Positions 1 through 11,900 of a DNA stretch of 64,000 nucleotides are shown one piece after another. Source of the stretch: Phytophthora sp. 'mugwort' (Eukaryota > Oomycota > Peronosporomycetes > Peronosporales > Peronosporaceae); contig JAUCEF010000005.1 of the NCBI GenBank assembly GCA_033558025.1, positions 5,456,001 to 5,520,000 on the forward strand. Direction: 5' to 3'. The translations under genes were made by a program, and so were the position numbers. Under the pieces are notes generated by a model. The model made no database searches. It was not told the origin of the DNA and was given only the letters and a program-made list of their open reading frames with translations. Each line of letters opens with the position of its first letter. Position 1 is the stretch's first letter.

Positions 1-1277
1 AACCCAAGGACCGAAGACGTACGCTGAGGATCCTTCTGGAGAAATCAGATCAAAAATGTTGTCTAGACCCGTTGGTTCGTGAAGGTCTTCGTGCCACTCA
101 ATCGACTGCATTTCCAGTGCTAGCGGAATATCTTGAAAGGTTGTTTCCAGTATCGTACGGAAAATATCACGGAAAGCGTGATTACCGCCTTCGATACCCG
201 TTTCTCCATTCCACGACTTGAACTCTCCATCTCGGAAATCAATGTGCTGTCCAATACCATGAATGACGAAAACAAGGTGGTTGAATGTGCGTAGTCGGAT
301 CTGCAAAACAAAAGTCGGCAAATTAAGACATTAACAAAATACTAGCAATTCAAACAATATTAATAACAATAATTACCGTGGAAGGATACTCTTCGTCTTC
401 TTCGTCACTGCTACCAGCTTCGTCAATACCTGTGATTCGTATCGAAAACACACAGCGTCAGTCACGCAAAACGCCCACCGATTGGGCAAAACTCACTTGA
501 CGACGTTGAACATCGCGACGCCATCGATGAACTGTAGCTCTTGTTCCTAAACTTGGCAATGCTCGGTCTCGCCAGTTCGTTCTTCATGTGTTCATAGTGA
601 GCCTTCAGTAGCGGCACTCTCAGCCCCGGTTGCGGCAATAACCGCGCAAAGTCCACGACGATTGAGTCCAAAACCGGCGCTGGGATTTGCTGGGCCAAAT
701 ACCCGTAAAAGCTCTCGGCCGACTCGTTCCCCATGCCAAACTCAAGCGCATTGGCCTTAAATTGTTCCAGTGCCTCTTCGTCCTGTAACGCGTTCTTCAG
801 CCTCTCGGTCACATCGTTGTTCAGCGCCATGGCGGCTTTACGTCCCTTCACGGGCTCCACGTCCTCAAACCCGTCGATCTCTTCCTCCGTCTCGTCCACA
901 TCGTCAGATGAGCTGTACTCGGACATGGGGATGGATGAACTGTTCTGCGTTCTCTCGAGATCCAAGGCTTCCGGCTCTATAGCCACGAGCTCCGCGCTCT
1001 CCCGGATCTTGTGCTTGAACAGGTCCACGACGCCGTCCAGGAAGACGCTGCAGTCCTGCAGCGCACAGAGGTTCTGCCAGACAGTCTGGCTGGGGACCGC
1101 TGCCAGCTGCGCGCCACTGCGGTCGAGCTCTGCGTCGGCCTCGAGTTTGTCTTGCTCCTCCAGCAGATGCTCCATGCGCTTCATCAGCTCATTCATCTGT
1201 CGCTTGTATTGCTGTATATAGTCCCGCGGGAAGAAGATGCGCTCAGGCAGCGACGACATGTCCACGGCGGCGATCAT
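1..1277 (-). CDS. DDHD-domain phospholipase A1-like protein, N-terminal part (3' end outside window)
   Basis: Exons by hand: 497-1277, 377-429 and 1-300 (continuing beyond the window), with GT-AG introns 430-496 and 301-376; reading frame is kept across both. The first exon encodes about 260 residues with a predicted helical N-terminus and an acidic stretch. The third exon contains LVFVIHGIGQHID, which matches the conserved HG(I/V)G oxyanion-side motif of DDHD1/DDHD2/SEC23IP-type lipases, and SIEWHEDL, which matches their conserved P(V/I)xWH segment. The catalytic GxSxG and the DDHD metal-site motif would lie outside the window. Family members are intracellular phospholipases acting on phosphatidic acid or related lipids at ER-Golgi membranes; that role is inferred here. 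Start chosen as the first ATG of the exon; a second ATG lies six codons on. The upstream neighbour DCN1 is on the same strand, 230 bp away. Confidence 0.82.
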
Positions 1278-1507
1278 GCTGCAGATTGGCGACTACGGGA
1301 GACGGCGACAGGGACAAAGGAATGATGTCACGTGACGAAACGGCGAAGAAGCCGATGACGCCTCGGATACGGAGACCCCAAAAAGATTATAATGGCTTCT
1401 TATGTGTACAACACAAAAAGCTGCATGGGTTATCCGGATCGGTTAAACTCGACGTTTGTATAGGTATTTCCGAGCTAAAGTTGAAGCTCGGATTTTTTTA
1501 TTCTTGC

Positions 1508-2643
1508 CTACTTCTTGCTGTCTATCCAGGCCATGTAGTCATCGATAAGCACGGGCCAGGCCTCGTTCTCGTCGTAGTTGTCGTAGGACTCGCGCACTTT
1601 AACGAAGAAGTCGAAGAGCAGGTCCCACGTGTCGCGCGTCACGCCCTTGACGGGCTTCTTCTCGGCCAGGAAGGCCAGCCAGCTCGATGTGAGCTTCTCG
1701 AAGCGCGCGGCCAGCAACAGCTCCCACATGGCCACGGCAATGTCTATACTGAGGCTCTTCTGGCCAGGCTCCTTGGAGAAGCCGAAGCAGAAGCAGTACA
1801 ACTTCTTAAATTCCGCCTCGTTCGTGATGGCCTCGCGCAGCTGCGGGATCTTGGCCTTCAGCTTGGCAACAGAGTCGCAGTACATTTCCTGCATGCCCTT
1901 CTGCCATTCCTTGCGCGTGAACGCGCACATGTAGGCCGCCTCCATCTTCCACGCGATCACCAGCACCACCAGATCCTGCGGGTCCACGCCAATGTCCTCG
2001 CAGAACTTAAGGATGCCCTCCTCGTTGATCGTGTCTTCGTCATCATCAGGGTCTGTAGTATATACACAAACCAAGATGAGACTCTTCATATCGTACGGCA
2101 GCAAGCACAGCAGACGCACCAATGTAATTATCGAACCACGCGTTCACCACATCCATGGAGACCGTCGGCTGCTCCCTATTGCCAGCAATAGCAGCGAGCA
2201 GCTGACGTTAGCGGATACACATCCTCCTCAGAGCATTATGGCAATAAACTCACACGGGCGTGAGGCTCCCACCGCCGTTCGTATAGAACTCGTCGACGGC
2301 GCGCATGAGATCCCAGCTAAATTTTTCAAGGTACGACTTGGCCATCGAGTCACTGCGTGTCGGCAGCGTCAGTACACCATACCCACTCCAACAGTACAGC
2401 AGCACAATACAGCCGCAGAGTAAATCCCGGCATTAAAGGCTACCTACTTGGCGTTGGTCGTGTTCTTAAATGCCAGCAACTTCTTCTTCTTATCGTTCAG
2501 GAACTTGCTCGACTGCGGAGCGAAAACAACAACGACAGCAGCAAAAAATGAGGCCAACGTGTTAGCTACTCTGTCCGCATATAGCGAGGGGGTCGGTATC
2601 CGGGAACAGCGTGAGCGCAGCGTCTCCGTCTGCTTCTCACCAT
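1508..2643 (-). CDS. DCN1: DCN1-like cullin neddylation co-E3 (potentiating neddylation domain)
   Basis: Five exons by hand: 2641-2643, 2448-2512, 2256-2352, 2120-2168 and 1508-2052, giving 252 residues (human DCUN1D1 is 259). The C-terminal half is a clear PONY domain: ILKFCEDIGVDP, LVVLVIAWKMEAA, LREAITNE, PGQKSLSIDIAVAMWELLL, DTWDLLFDFF and NEAWPVLIDDYMAW are the expected motifs in order. The family binds the NEDD8 E2 enzyme and cullins and promotes cullin neddylation, thereby activating SCF-type ubiquitin ligases. The N-terminal FLNDKKKKLLAFKNTT segment resembles the start of the UBA region. The first exon carries only the ATG codon, directly followed by the donor GTGAGA; this is inferred because no other in-frame start lies before the second exon. 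A simple open frame beginning inside the third intron (MVRLLCLL) is misleading: those residues are intron-encoded. The intron with donor GTGTGA (2169-2255) is the least certain junction. Confidence 0.88.
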
Positions 2644-2979
2644 TTTCGTGGCGCTCTCTTCAGCAAATCGATGTATCCGCGCCACACCATGAAGCAAAAT
2701 TCACATGGTGTAACCACACCAAGTTCTTGTTGGCAGAGAAAATGTAAGAAACGATAAGCATAACGTTGGCGACTCAGGACTAACTCATGACGAACCGAAA
2801 CACAAAGAGAAGAACTCCAAGTTACGTTGTCTCGAAAATGATGCCAATGCATTACTTGCATTATAAAGGAAGGTAAAACCAACTGAAAGAAAAAACTAAT
2901 TGGAGAGAAGCTCCAAGCAAAAAGAAAAGCGAAAAAAAATCAAACCAAACCAAACAGGCCCGCAGGCTCAAGAAGAGAA
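2644..2979. other. Intergenic, DCN1 promoter side and 3' flank of the CCT-motif gene
   Basis: A 336-bp stretch, A-rich around 2880-2945 on the plus strand. I see no convincing gene, RNA or repeat. It should contain the promoter and 5' UTR of DCN1 and the 3' UTR of the CCT gene, both on the minus strand. Confidence 0.5.
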
Positions 2980-3840
2980 TCAGATCCACCGCGTGGTGGA
3001 GATGAACCGGCCACCGTTGCGCACACGCGACGTCGCGACGTTGCTTCGACCCGTGTAACGGGGTCCCCGCTTCCAATTGCGGCGCGACCGCTTTTCATGG
3101 TAGCGGTGCAGCGCGCGCTTCTTCTCCGGGGTCTTGGAACTCTTACAGATCCAGCATGTCTTGGGATCGTGGTGGTACTTGACAACCTTGGCCTTCTCGC
3201 TCATGGGTGACATTGACTGCACGGGGCGGCTGACGATAGAGTCGCCAGCAGCCTTAGCAGCTGCACTTTTGGGCGAGAACGACAGGTCCATCCGAGGCAC
3301 TTGAACGCGCGGAATTCGGGAATCCAGGTCCTTGAAAACCGGCGTGCGAATGCAAGATCGTGGATCTAGTGGAGCCATTGTTGCCCAGATGGGCGGTGAG
3401 GGGATGATCTTGACGTTGTCGCTTATCTCGTCGTCATTGTCAGCGTCCTCCATCTCCTCATCCTCGTCGTCAACCGTCTCCTCCTGCTCCTCCACCAACG
3501 CGTCGAACGCGGCCGAGAGCTCGTTCACGTTCACCACGTCGTCATCCAGGCTGTCAATCCAGGTCGCGCTCGCAACCTCGCTGCCAGTGGCGGTCTCTTC
3601 CAAGTCATCGCATGGGAGCGGGATGTCCGCTCCGTCTACGAGGCCCTCAAAGATCGCCGACAGGTCGTCCACATCATGGGCCAGCTTGCCGTCGTCTGCC
3701 TTCTCCACGAGCTCCACCGACTTCACGGCACAAGTACTCAGCAAGCTCGGCTTTTCCAGCGCCAATTGCCAGTCGTCCCAGTTCCTCACGGGGTCGGCCA
3801 TGCGTAGCCATGCCGTCGCTTCTTCCGAATCGCGCAGCAT
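2980..3840 (-). CDS. CCT-motif protein (CONSTANS/CO-like/TOC1-type basic motif)
   Basis: Single exon, 286 residues. The C-terminus, about residues 239-280, fits the CCT consensus: RALHRYHEKRSRRNW, then GPRYTGRSNVATSRVR and GGRF, i.e. the basic RYxxKRxxR start, the Y-x-x-R core and the RxRxxGRF end. A CxxC pair (CWIC, residues 229-232) sits just before it. The middle (about 118-140) is strongly acidic, typical of an activation or interaction region. CCT motifs in plants bind DNA together with NF-Y-type subunits or other partners; oomycetes also carry CCT proteins, mostly uncharacterised. I infer a nuclear regulatory role but no specific pathway. No B-box or response-regulator domain is visible. 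The gene is divergent to the CDK gene with 918 bp between the start codons. Confidence 0.8.
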   Translation of the reverse strand: MLRDSEEATAWLRMADPVRNWDDWQLALEKPSLLSTCAVKSVELVEKADDGKLAHDVDDLSAIFEGLVDGADIPLPCDDLEETATGSEVASATWIDSLDDDVVNVNELSAAFDALVEEQEETVDDEDEEMEDADNDDEISDNVKIIPSPPIWATMAPLDPRSCIRTPVFKDLDSRIPRVQVPRMDLSFSPKSAAAKAAGDSIVSRPVQSMSPMSEKAKVVKYHHDPKTCWICKSSKTPEKKRALHRYHEKRSRRNWKRGPRYTGRSNVATSRVRNGGRFISTTRWI

Positions 3841-4758
3841 GGTTGTTCTAAATCTTCTTCTTCTTGTAGTGTTAACTTGGTCACTTGTTTTTTATGTTCA
3901 CTTGTTCTTCGTTGCTTCTTCTTCTCTTGTCTTCAATTTTTCATTCCGGGGAACCATCCTTCTAACTCCGTGCTACGTCGCCATCATTTCTAACGTTCCG
4001 TTTGTTCTTCAAACGCTGTTGCCATCTTCTCTTAATCCATATTCATGTTGAGTACGGACGGAGGAGCTGAAACCGATCTTCAAGACATCATCTTGACCAC
4101 CACGCGAAAAACACACCAACTTAGAAAGACATAGTCTCCCTGTTTGTTTGCTTTTCTTAAGCTGCTTCCTTGGTATAGGGTGGGGAGGGGGCCAATTGCG
4201 GCTTTTTGGGTAATGAGCTGCGCAAACAGGCGAGCGCCGCCCGATTTCGGCGCATGGAACCAACAGCCTGTGCAAGCGAGTCTTCGAGGAGCCAACTTAC
4301 GATCGATTTCGAAGAGGAAATGGTGCGACGCAGGTGTTAAACCAATACAATTGCTGCGTGAAGAGCGCCGGAAGCAGAGGTTCAGACGCCGAATATTAGT
4401 TCTGCACAGGGATAGTGGCGCCACTGACCTACACTCAGTTGCCACTTGAATTACTCGCTGGAATCCTGCTCCATACCTACGCTATTTTGCGGCTGAGTTG
4501 GCTGCTTTGCTGCAGTTAGAGCCGTCTCTTAGCGTATAGCAAAGCTTGCAAGTCATTTTCCAAGACCAATCATTGTGCGCCACGTCTTTGCACTTCCAAA
4601 ACCTACACACAGCTCTCATCACGATGGTGGGATGAATGGTACACTGTGCCGTATGTTGTTTCAAGTCGGAATGTTGCTCCAACTGCGGTATGAATTCACG
4701 GTACACTGTACCAGTCCACCCTGTCGGCGAAAAAGCGCGGGAGTGACAAATTCTAAAC
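3841..4758. other. Intergenic region between divergent CCT-motif and CDK genes
   Basis: About 0.9 kb shared upstream region. Immediately upstream of the CCT start it is rich in CTTCTT/TTCTTC pyrimidine runs on the plus strand. Open frames of 88-121 codons around 4009-4449 have no recognisable motif and overlap each other on both strands, so I do not call them genes. Confidence 0.5.
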
Positions 4759-5872
4759 ATGGATCGGTACCAACGCATCGAGAAGGGCGGCTCCATCGGC
4801 GAGGGCACATACGGCGTGGTGTACAAGTCGCTAGACCTCAAGACCAAGAAGGTCGTGGCGCTCAAGCGCATCCGCCTCGAGACCGAGGACGACGGTATCC
4901 CGAGCACGGCACTGCGCGAGATCTCGGTGTTGCGCGAGCTGGAGCACCCCAATATTGTGAGTCTGTTGGACTGTCTGCAAGAGGACGGCAAGCTCTTCCT
5001 CGTCTTCGAGTTCATGGACAAAGACCTTAAGCGCCATATGGAGCATAAGCTTGGCAAGCTCGAGCCGACGCAGATCAAGAGCTTCCTTTATCAGCTGCTT
5101 AAGGGTCTCGCCTTCTCGCACTCGCGTGGCATCATGCATCGGTGCGTGGGATGAAGTCTACAAGTTGCTGCAAGAGTCTAATGATATATGTCATGTTTGT
5201 GCTACTATTGCTGCTGACAGGGACCTGAAGCCGCAGAACCTGCTGGTGAATGCCACGGGCGAGCTCAAGATCGCCGACTTCGGCCTGGCACGCGCTTTCA
5301 GTCTCCCCATTAAGAAGTACACGCACGAGGTGGTTACACTTTGGTACCGTGCACCCGAGATTCTGCTCGGCCAGGAGGTGTACTCTCCTCCCGTCGATAT
5401 TTGGTCTGTCGGCGTCATCTTCGCCGAGATGGTCACTAAGAAGCCGCTTTTCCCGGGCGACTCGGAGATCGACCAGCTTTACCGCATCTTTAGGTGGGAC
5501 ACGAGCTCTGTGTGTCTTCAATGAACTGGTTGGTAACATAGAGCGTGATATTGGATTCTACCTACAGGACTTTTGGCACGCCGAACGAGGCGACGTGGCC
5601 AGGTGTGACCAAGCTACGCGACTACGCGCCGACGTTCCCGAAGTGGAGGAAAAAAGACATGCGAGAGCTCTTCCCGCAGCTAGACGAGAGCGGACTCAAC
5701 TTGCTAGAGGTACGGCGGTCACTCCTCATTGGAGTTGCTAGCAAGATTAATCCTAGTTGTTCCTTTAATTGTTTGTTAGTCCATGCTGCACTACGATCCA
5801 TCCACAAGAATTAGTGCCAAAGAAGCCTTGCGTCACCCGTACTTCGACGACGTGGATTCCGAGTATTTGTAG
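4759..5872 (+). CDS. Cyclin-dependent kinase, CDK1/CDK2-like, PSTALRE variant
   Basis: Four exons: 4759-5141, 5221-5493, 5568-5709 and 5780-5872; 296 residues, close to CDK1/2 length. Visible kinase landmarks: glycine loop [11 protein letters not shown] with the inhibitory Thr17-Tyr18 pair, ATP lysine Lys36 in VALKRI, cyclin-binding helix PSTALRE (residues 48-54), HRDLKPQN split across the first intron, DFGLARAF, activation segment [16 protein letters not shown] with the CAK-site threonine, and the C-lobe HPYF motif. The helix reads PSTALRE, not the PSTAIRE of animal and fungal CDK1/2. There are three extra residues (GGS) just before the glycine loop compared with CDK2. The role is presumed phosphorylation of S/T-P sites with a cyclin partner in cell-cycle control. 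Convergent with the SFI1 gene, 75 bp between stop codons. Confidence 0.95.
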
Positions 5873-5947
5873 GTCGTGGTTCATCATGGACGCCATGCAA
5901 GGCACTACCAACGCTCCCGATTTCGTGTTGAACCTCAATAAGTCTAC

Positions 5948-8900
5948 TTACTTTATCGTATTTTCGTGCACGTCGCTTTCGTGAGTTGATGTCTGCGGTG
6001 AAGAACTAACTGCAACTTTTTCGGTAGGTCGAAGTTCTTGCGACGCCCAGGTGTCTGGGTCTAAATTGTGATCCTGTTCAGGGTCACAAATGTTAGAGTG
6101 TGCACAATGCGATGTCAGAGCAACTGCAATCACCTGCGTTACTGGATCTTGTGTAAACGGAAGCCCCTCCATGCCCGCGATGGCAACCAGACTCGCTGTA
6201 TCTGAAGCGCACGGACGAGTTAAAGCTGAGTATACCAACAAAAACATCGATCTCGGAGCATACCAGTGCTTTCGGTGAAGCGCTCAATATCCGTGAGGTA
6301 ATTGAGCATTGGGTCGCGAATTTGAGTATCGGAGGCTGTAGCTGTGCTGCTACTGCAAGTATTGGTGATCTGATGCTGCCAGTCGTGTAAAAGACTCTCT
6401 TCAGCCAGCTCACTAAGTGACGGAACACACACCATCGAGTCGGCACGAGTTGAGTCGCTCGGGAATGTTTTCCTGGGTGGTTTCCTGTCTAGAGAGCATA
6501 CAAACCGAAGGATGAGATCAAGTTTCCAATGCGGGCGAGCTGTCCCACGCTTACCAAGCGTCAAGTAGTTGCTGCCAGTAAACCTCGGTTGGCTAAGCAG
6601 CAGTTCAACGTCCCCGATACTATCCATAATATCGCGAAGAAAGTTGTCCTTTGCCATGGACTCCACGAAACCAGTCGATTGCGACAGAGTCGAAACTTGG
6701 TGCACTTGCTTCGAGCTCTCAGCATCAGTCGCACTTGGTATCGATGCAACACTGTTGAGGTCTTGTCTCGATCCAATATTTTCTTTCTCTTCACAGCACA
6801 TTGTGGTACAAGCCGGTTCTTCTCGTTGTGCTGACCCAGTCACAGTTGAGACGACCGACGGTGGTATTTCACTTGAAAATGGCGAGCTGAGGCTAGCTTC
6901 ATCACCGTCCTCATTCTTCACAAACTCCTCATGTATTTCGTCTGTAGTTGGCGAAGAAGGTACCTTAAGGTCGAAAGGCTGGTTTGTATGAGCATCAAAC
7001 ACTGTCGAGACTCGATGACAAGAGTCTCCATCCCACGACTCAGTCAACTCGTCGAAAGTATCATGTGATCTAGTACTAATACGAGACCTAGCGGGAGAAT
7101 TCATGCGAGAAAACTCAAGGCGCACCTGGCTCCAAACGGAACGAGGCTGGTGGGTTCTAGTCGCGCGAGTTCGTCGCTGGTTATCTGCCAGCATTCGACG
7201 AAAGCGAGAGAGCTTCTCGGCCTGTTTCTTCTTCTGTTGTTGCCCTAAGAATCCTAACATGGCACTGACGTCTTCGTTCCGCTTCGTCAGCATTGATCCC
7301 ATGCCTTCCATCGCGAATACCAACATAACAAACTTGATCACGACAAACGTGTCGCCATTGTCGGTCTTACCTTGGCCTTGGTCAAGGTCGCCCCATCGAA
7401 GATGACAGGAGCAACGCACTAAAGCCTCGATAAACTCTGGAAAATTCATCTGTTCCGTCTCAGGACAAGAGCAACATGAAAGACATACGGCAGTTTCCAG
7501 CTCGCGGCGATGGAAAAGCTGTGGGAACACTCGAACCTGCTTCAAAAGGCTGAGAAACGCCGTTCTGCTCATTCGATAGTCTCGCGGTTTGTCGGTCGCG
7601 GACGAGCTCTGAACAGCTTGACGCAGAAAGAACTGACCTAGCACTCGCATGTACTTTGTGATGACTGGAAGCAGCTTGTCTAAGGCGACGTCCATCTCAG
7701 TGGGCATCGCTTCCCAGATCCAGAACGTCGTGGACTTTATCGGACGAGCTCTCGCTCTTTTTTGGACCATAACAAGCGGTCGCAAATGATGTTGCATTAA
7801 CCAGTTTAAAGCACTTAGTGGTGCAACATTAGGTCGTCGAAGACTCAAGTTGACAAGATACTCTCGATACGCCGGGTGGCTCTCAACCAAGTGCTCAAGA
7901 AACAATTCCAGCTTCTGTTGCTCGTCGCGCTTGTCACTATTTTCGACATCACAAAACTCGATGAATTTATCCTGAAAACTCGCGTCGTATACTTTCTGCA
8001 GCTCGTTAATGTAAAAATCATTTTGAAGAAGTGCCAAGTCTCGAGTTATTCGGAAGCAGACTCGAAATCTCGTTGATTGCAGCTCGTCTTTAGTATCTGC
8101 GTTAGTTTGGACGCTAGCAACGTAGAAAGCCACGACTTCCTTGAGGATGGATACATCCCAAGCATTGGCATTGTTCCACTGAGTGTCAGTATGACCTTCA
8201 TTGTACTCAGGAACGTCATCTTCAGTTTCATCACTTAGCTTTAAAATCTCTGATAATGGTCTGGCCTCGTTGTTACTGGAATGTACCACTTTAATCTGCT
8301 TGTTGTGCTTAGCTTTTCGCGTTTTAGCTACTCGAAGCTTGCGTCGTGGGTCCACAATATCATGTACTGAACCTGGGGCTAAACTCAACGATGGTTCGAA
8401 CACTGCTGGGGTACCATTGCTTCTAGTACAGACTGTGTACTTATCTCCACGTGCGCCAACCTTCAGTGCTTGAAAATCGTTTAGATGGAATTTACCAGCT
8501 CCAGTGCTTGCTATCTCGTCGTCGAAAAGAGGCAACACATTTGCTGAACGCTTTAAGTCATTTAGATGCGGCTTACTAGGTGAACAACGGGAGGGATCTC
8601 GATGAATCTGTTCTTGGAATATTGGAACATCTCGAGACGGTACGTTGTTATTGGTGCCAAGTGTCAATCCATCACAACGAGAAATGTCCTTGGCAATTGT
8701 CGTGCTACAAGTTGTTTCTTCCTCTAAATCTCCATCGTCAGCTACATCACAATCGCAATTTCCAGGACCATTTCGATGGATTGCGTCTGCTCGAAATGGT
8801 TGATTACTGTGCAGTCGTCGACGAAATTCTAGATCGGACGCAGGATGTTTGGAAGCAATCCTCGCACTCGTCACTTCACTATAAGTTTCATTTCGCAATA

Positions 8901-11900
8901 CTTCCCTTCCTCTGTCCTGATAGAATCGCGAATAGCTCGCGTACTCGCTGGGGTCCAGCATCCTTCGCATCCTACGCATCGATTCCACTCGAGCGTCCGG
9001 GACATCCATCGCGTTCCTTATTGACTGCTTTTTCTTCTCCTTTTGTTGGTTATCAGTACGCTGCGCTTTAGTCGCGTCGACTTGATAAAGTGGATGATAA
9101 TACGAAAGCTTGCTCATTGCGCGCTGTGCATCGACCAAGACTTTTTCTTGCTTTAAATGAATGGTACTTTTCCACCACACCAGCATCACCTTCGAAAGCA
9201 CACGACAACGCAAATGATTCCTTGCTAGCGTGTTGCTCCTGTTGTGAGCCCTACGCCACCTTTGTAACCAGCTCCTTAACTGAAGTCGAGCGGTCTGCTC
9301 CGACCTCCACTTCGCTCCTTCCAGCTCGCGATTTACTTGGTGTTTCCACATTGATTGACGTTCTTGAAGACTTCTCCCTCGCTTAACAAGGCCCGTCCAC
9401 TCGTCCATCATGCACTTTTGTATCCGATAAAGCCGTGCTTCTCGGAAATAACGCAAGCGCATTCCCAGCCTGTTACTGCTGCCTGACAAGGTCTGCGAGA
9501 CGCGATGCCAGGCGTGAAAAAGAGTGCAAGCAGTATGGAACACTTTCCAGTGCCTCCAGCATCGCTGAGCTTGTCGGAGTTGGTGCTTTCTCTGCAGTTC
9601 TGTAACGTATCGAGACTGACGGCACGTCCATTGCCAACGACGCCATGCACGTGACACTATCGAAGACGTTGAGTACTTCCCATACACTTGCTGGAAGTAA
9701 GTGAGCTTTCGAGTGAATGTCTTTTCCTGAACTGAGTGGGTATACCAACTCGTAAAACACGTTCGTAGTCGCTGGTGCTCGTGACTTTGTTTACATTTAA
9801 AGATCCACTGATGGATAATAAACTGTTGTTGCCATTCGAGGAACCCCGTCGTCTGTCTCTTCAGTTCAAGCTGACGGCGAATAGATTCACCACGTAGACG
9901 CACACGACGGAGATATGTTGAACGACATCGCCACTCTCGAATGACTCGAGTCGAAAGCTTTTGTTCCGAGATTTTTTCTGCTAGTTGACAAATAATCGCA
10001 ACTTTTTTCCACTTTTCCACTCGAGATTTCCAACGATTAACGAGAAATTCAAGAGTTTTCCTGCGACGGTGGCTGTCAAAACTCTGCAATCGAGACGCCA
10101 CCTTTGCTTGCTGATGCCATTTCAACAGTATTTGACGCTTTAAACGCAACCGAAAGTAGCGGTCGCAATGGTGACGCTGTCGACAAACAGCAACAAACCG
10201 TATCCAGCGCTCCCATGATCGACGACTCGGATTGCAGATCGAAGTTTGGTAGTCAGGACGTTGCTGAAGGTGGTGCAGTCGCTTTAAGATAGTTTGTCGC
10301 CATTGTACCAGAGAATGCCAAGCACGAAGATGCCGTTTCCTCAACGACGTTCGCATGTTTTGCCGGAGGTGGTGGGCCCGTAAGGAGCTCTCTGTGCTTT
10401 GATACACAGCGTCCCATAGCACAACCACTCCTCGCTGAAGTAAGCGTAGTCGGTATTGCTCTTGAGCTTTGACGAGTTGTTGGACATGTGCCAATCGCAA
10501 CTTGTAGTAGGTTTTCCAACCTTCGAACGTTCGCTTGCAGCGAAATTTACAAGACAGTGCTTCTGCTTGTGCTTCTTGAAGATAATATGCTCGTCGTGTA
10601 CTAATATTTTGGAACAGCTTCCATGCACCAAGAGACCGCGCTTTAAGCACTGTACCAGAATGCTTGACTGCCATCCTTTTACGGTGCACTGGCAGCCAGC
10701 CGGCGAGCCAAACACATCGAAGAAGACACATCTGTCTTCTTTTTCGTATTCGATCAACCATATTTCTTCTGCGTCTTCTCTCCACTGCCCAACCGTGAAG
10801 ATAATTGATAGCTGCAGCTTGATGACGATGTCTCAATATCAGATTCACGTGATTGCAGTGAATATTAAACCTTATTTGGTCTGTAAATGCTCTAAAGTAA
10901 ATTAACCGAATCCTTTTTGCGTGGATTTTTCTCACTTGCTCGCCAATCTGAATAGCTCTTACCGTGATTTTCCATGCTGCAAAATTCTGGCAGAGTTCCC
11001 GAAACGCGATTTTTGAACGTAATTGTTCCACATAATTCACCGTTCGCGCTACTTCACACCACAACGCAAAATATCTTTTTCGTCTGAGGTCAAATTGCAC
11101 TCTCCACGATAGTCTGCGGTCACGACCAGACGCATAAGCGAATGCTCGCCACCGTTGCAATAACTCGCGCTTCCGTCCACAATTCGCCTTCTGCTGGTAT
11201 TGCATACACATTAGACGTTGTCGCTCGTGGATGGCAAGATATTCTCGCCAATTTTTTAAATATCTGTGCAACGCGAGGGAACCTTGGTAAATTCGGAAGG
11301 CGTGTATACGTAGCTCAATCCACACTGAACGCACTACTTGATGCTGACGGTAACGTATTCGCTGCGCTACCACACCGCGGATATACCTGCTTCGTTTGGT
11401 GAACTGGACCCATCGTCTCCACACTCGCTGCTGAATTATCCGCCCCATAAAGGACCTCCGACCGCTCTTCAGTAGCTCTCGCACTAACCTGCAGCGTCGT
11501 TTCCAGTGAGCCCAGCGCGAAATCGCTCGAGACGCTTTCCACGACTCGACAAGCCGCTGTTTTTCATGCCAATACCGTCTTTGTTCTAGGAAAGCAGCCC
11601 ATTTTGTGACGATGCTCAGCTTCATAAACGTCTCCGCTACTGCTTGACATCGAGCTTCTTCTCGACAGTTCCGGAGAAAACTTCTCCATTGCCGAAACCA
11701 CATCCGAAGCGCACGACGACAATGCTGAGCCGATTGGGAACTGGAGGACGAAGCTGACGAATGCAGACTGGAAGTCTGTTGAGGCTTGTAGTGGGAAATC
11801 GGTCGAAATATTGCCGAAGGTGGCGGTAGCGCTGCCAGGAAGGCATCATGTGGTCCACTGCTGGAGCTTCGGCTCTGCTCTTCGTCGTCGGAATTGCGCT

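Noticed and set aside
1508..2122. Single-exon DCN1 start MVRLLCLLPYD
   Set aside because: Those residues come from an intron with a good GTGCGT donor and CTACAG acceptor; the spliced model gives the conserved family sequence.
733..2191. Plus-strand open frames of 160-300 codons (Ser-rich or Leu/Arg-rich)
   Set aside because: They lie antisense to the DDHD and DCN1 exons; the composition is what GC-rich coding sequence gives on the other strand, and no motif is present.
4009..4449. Possible genes of 88-121 codons in the CCT/CDK intergenic space
   Set aside because: They overlap on both strands, lack motifs and do not extend through splicing.
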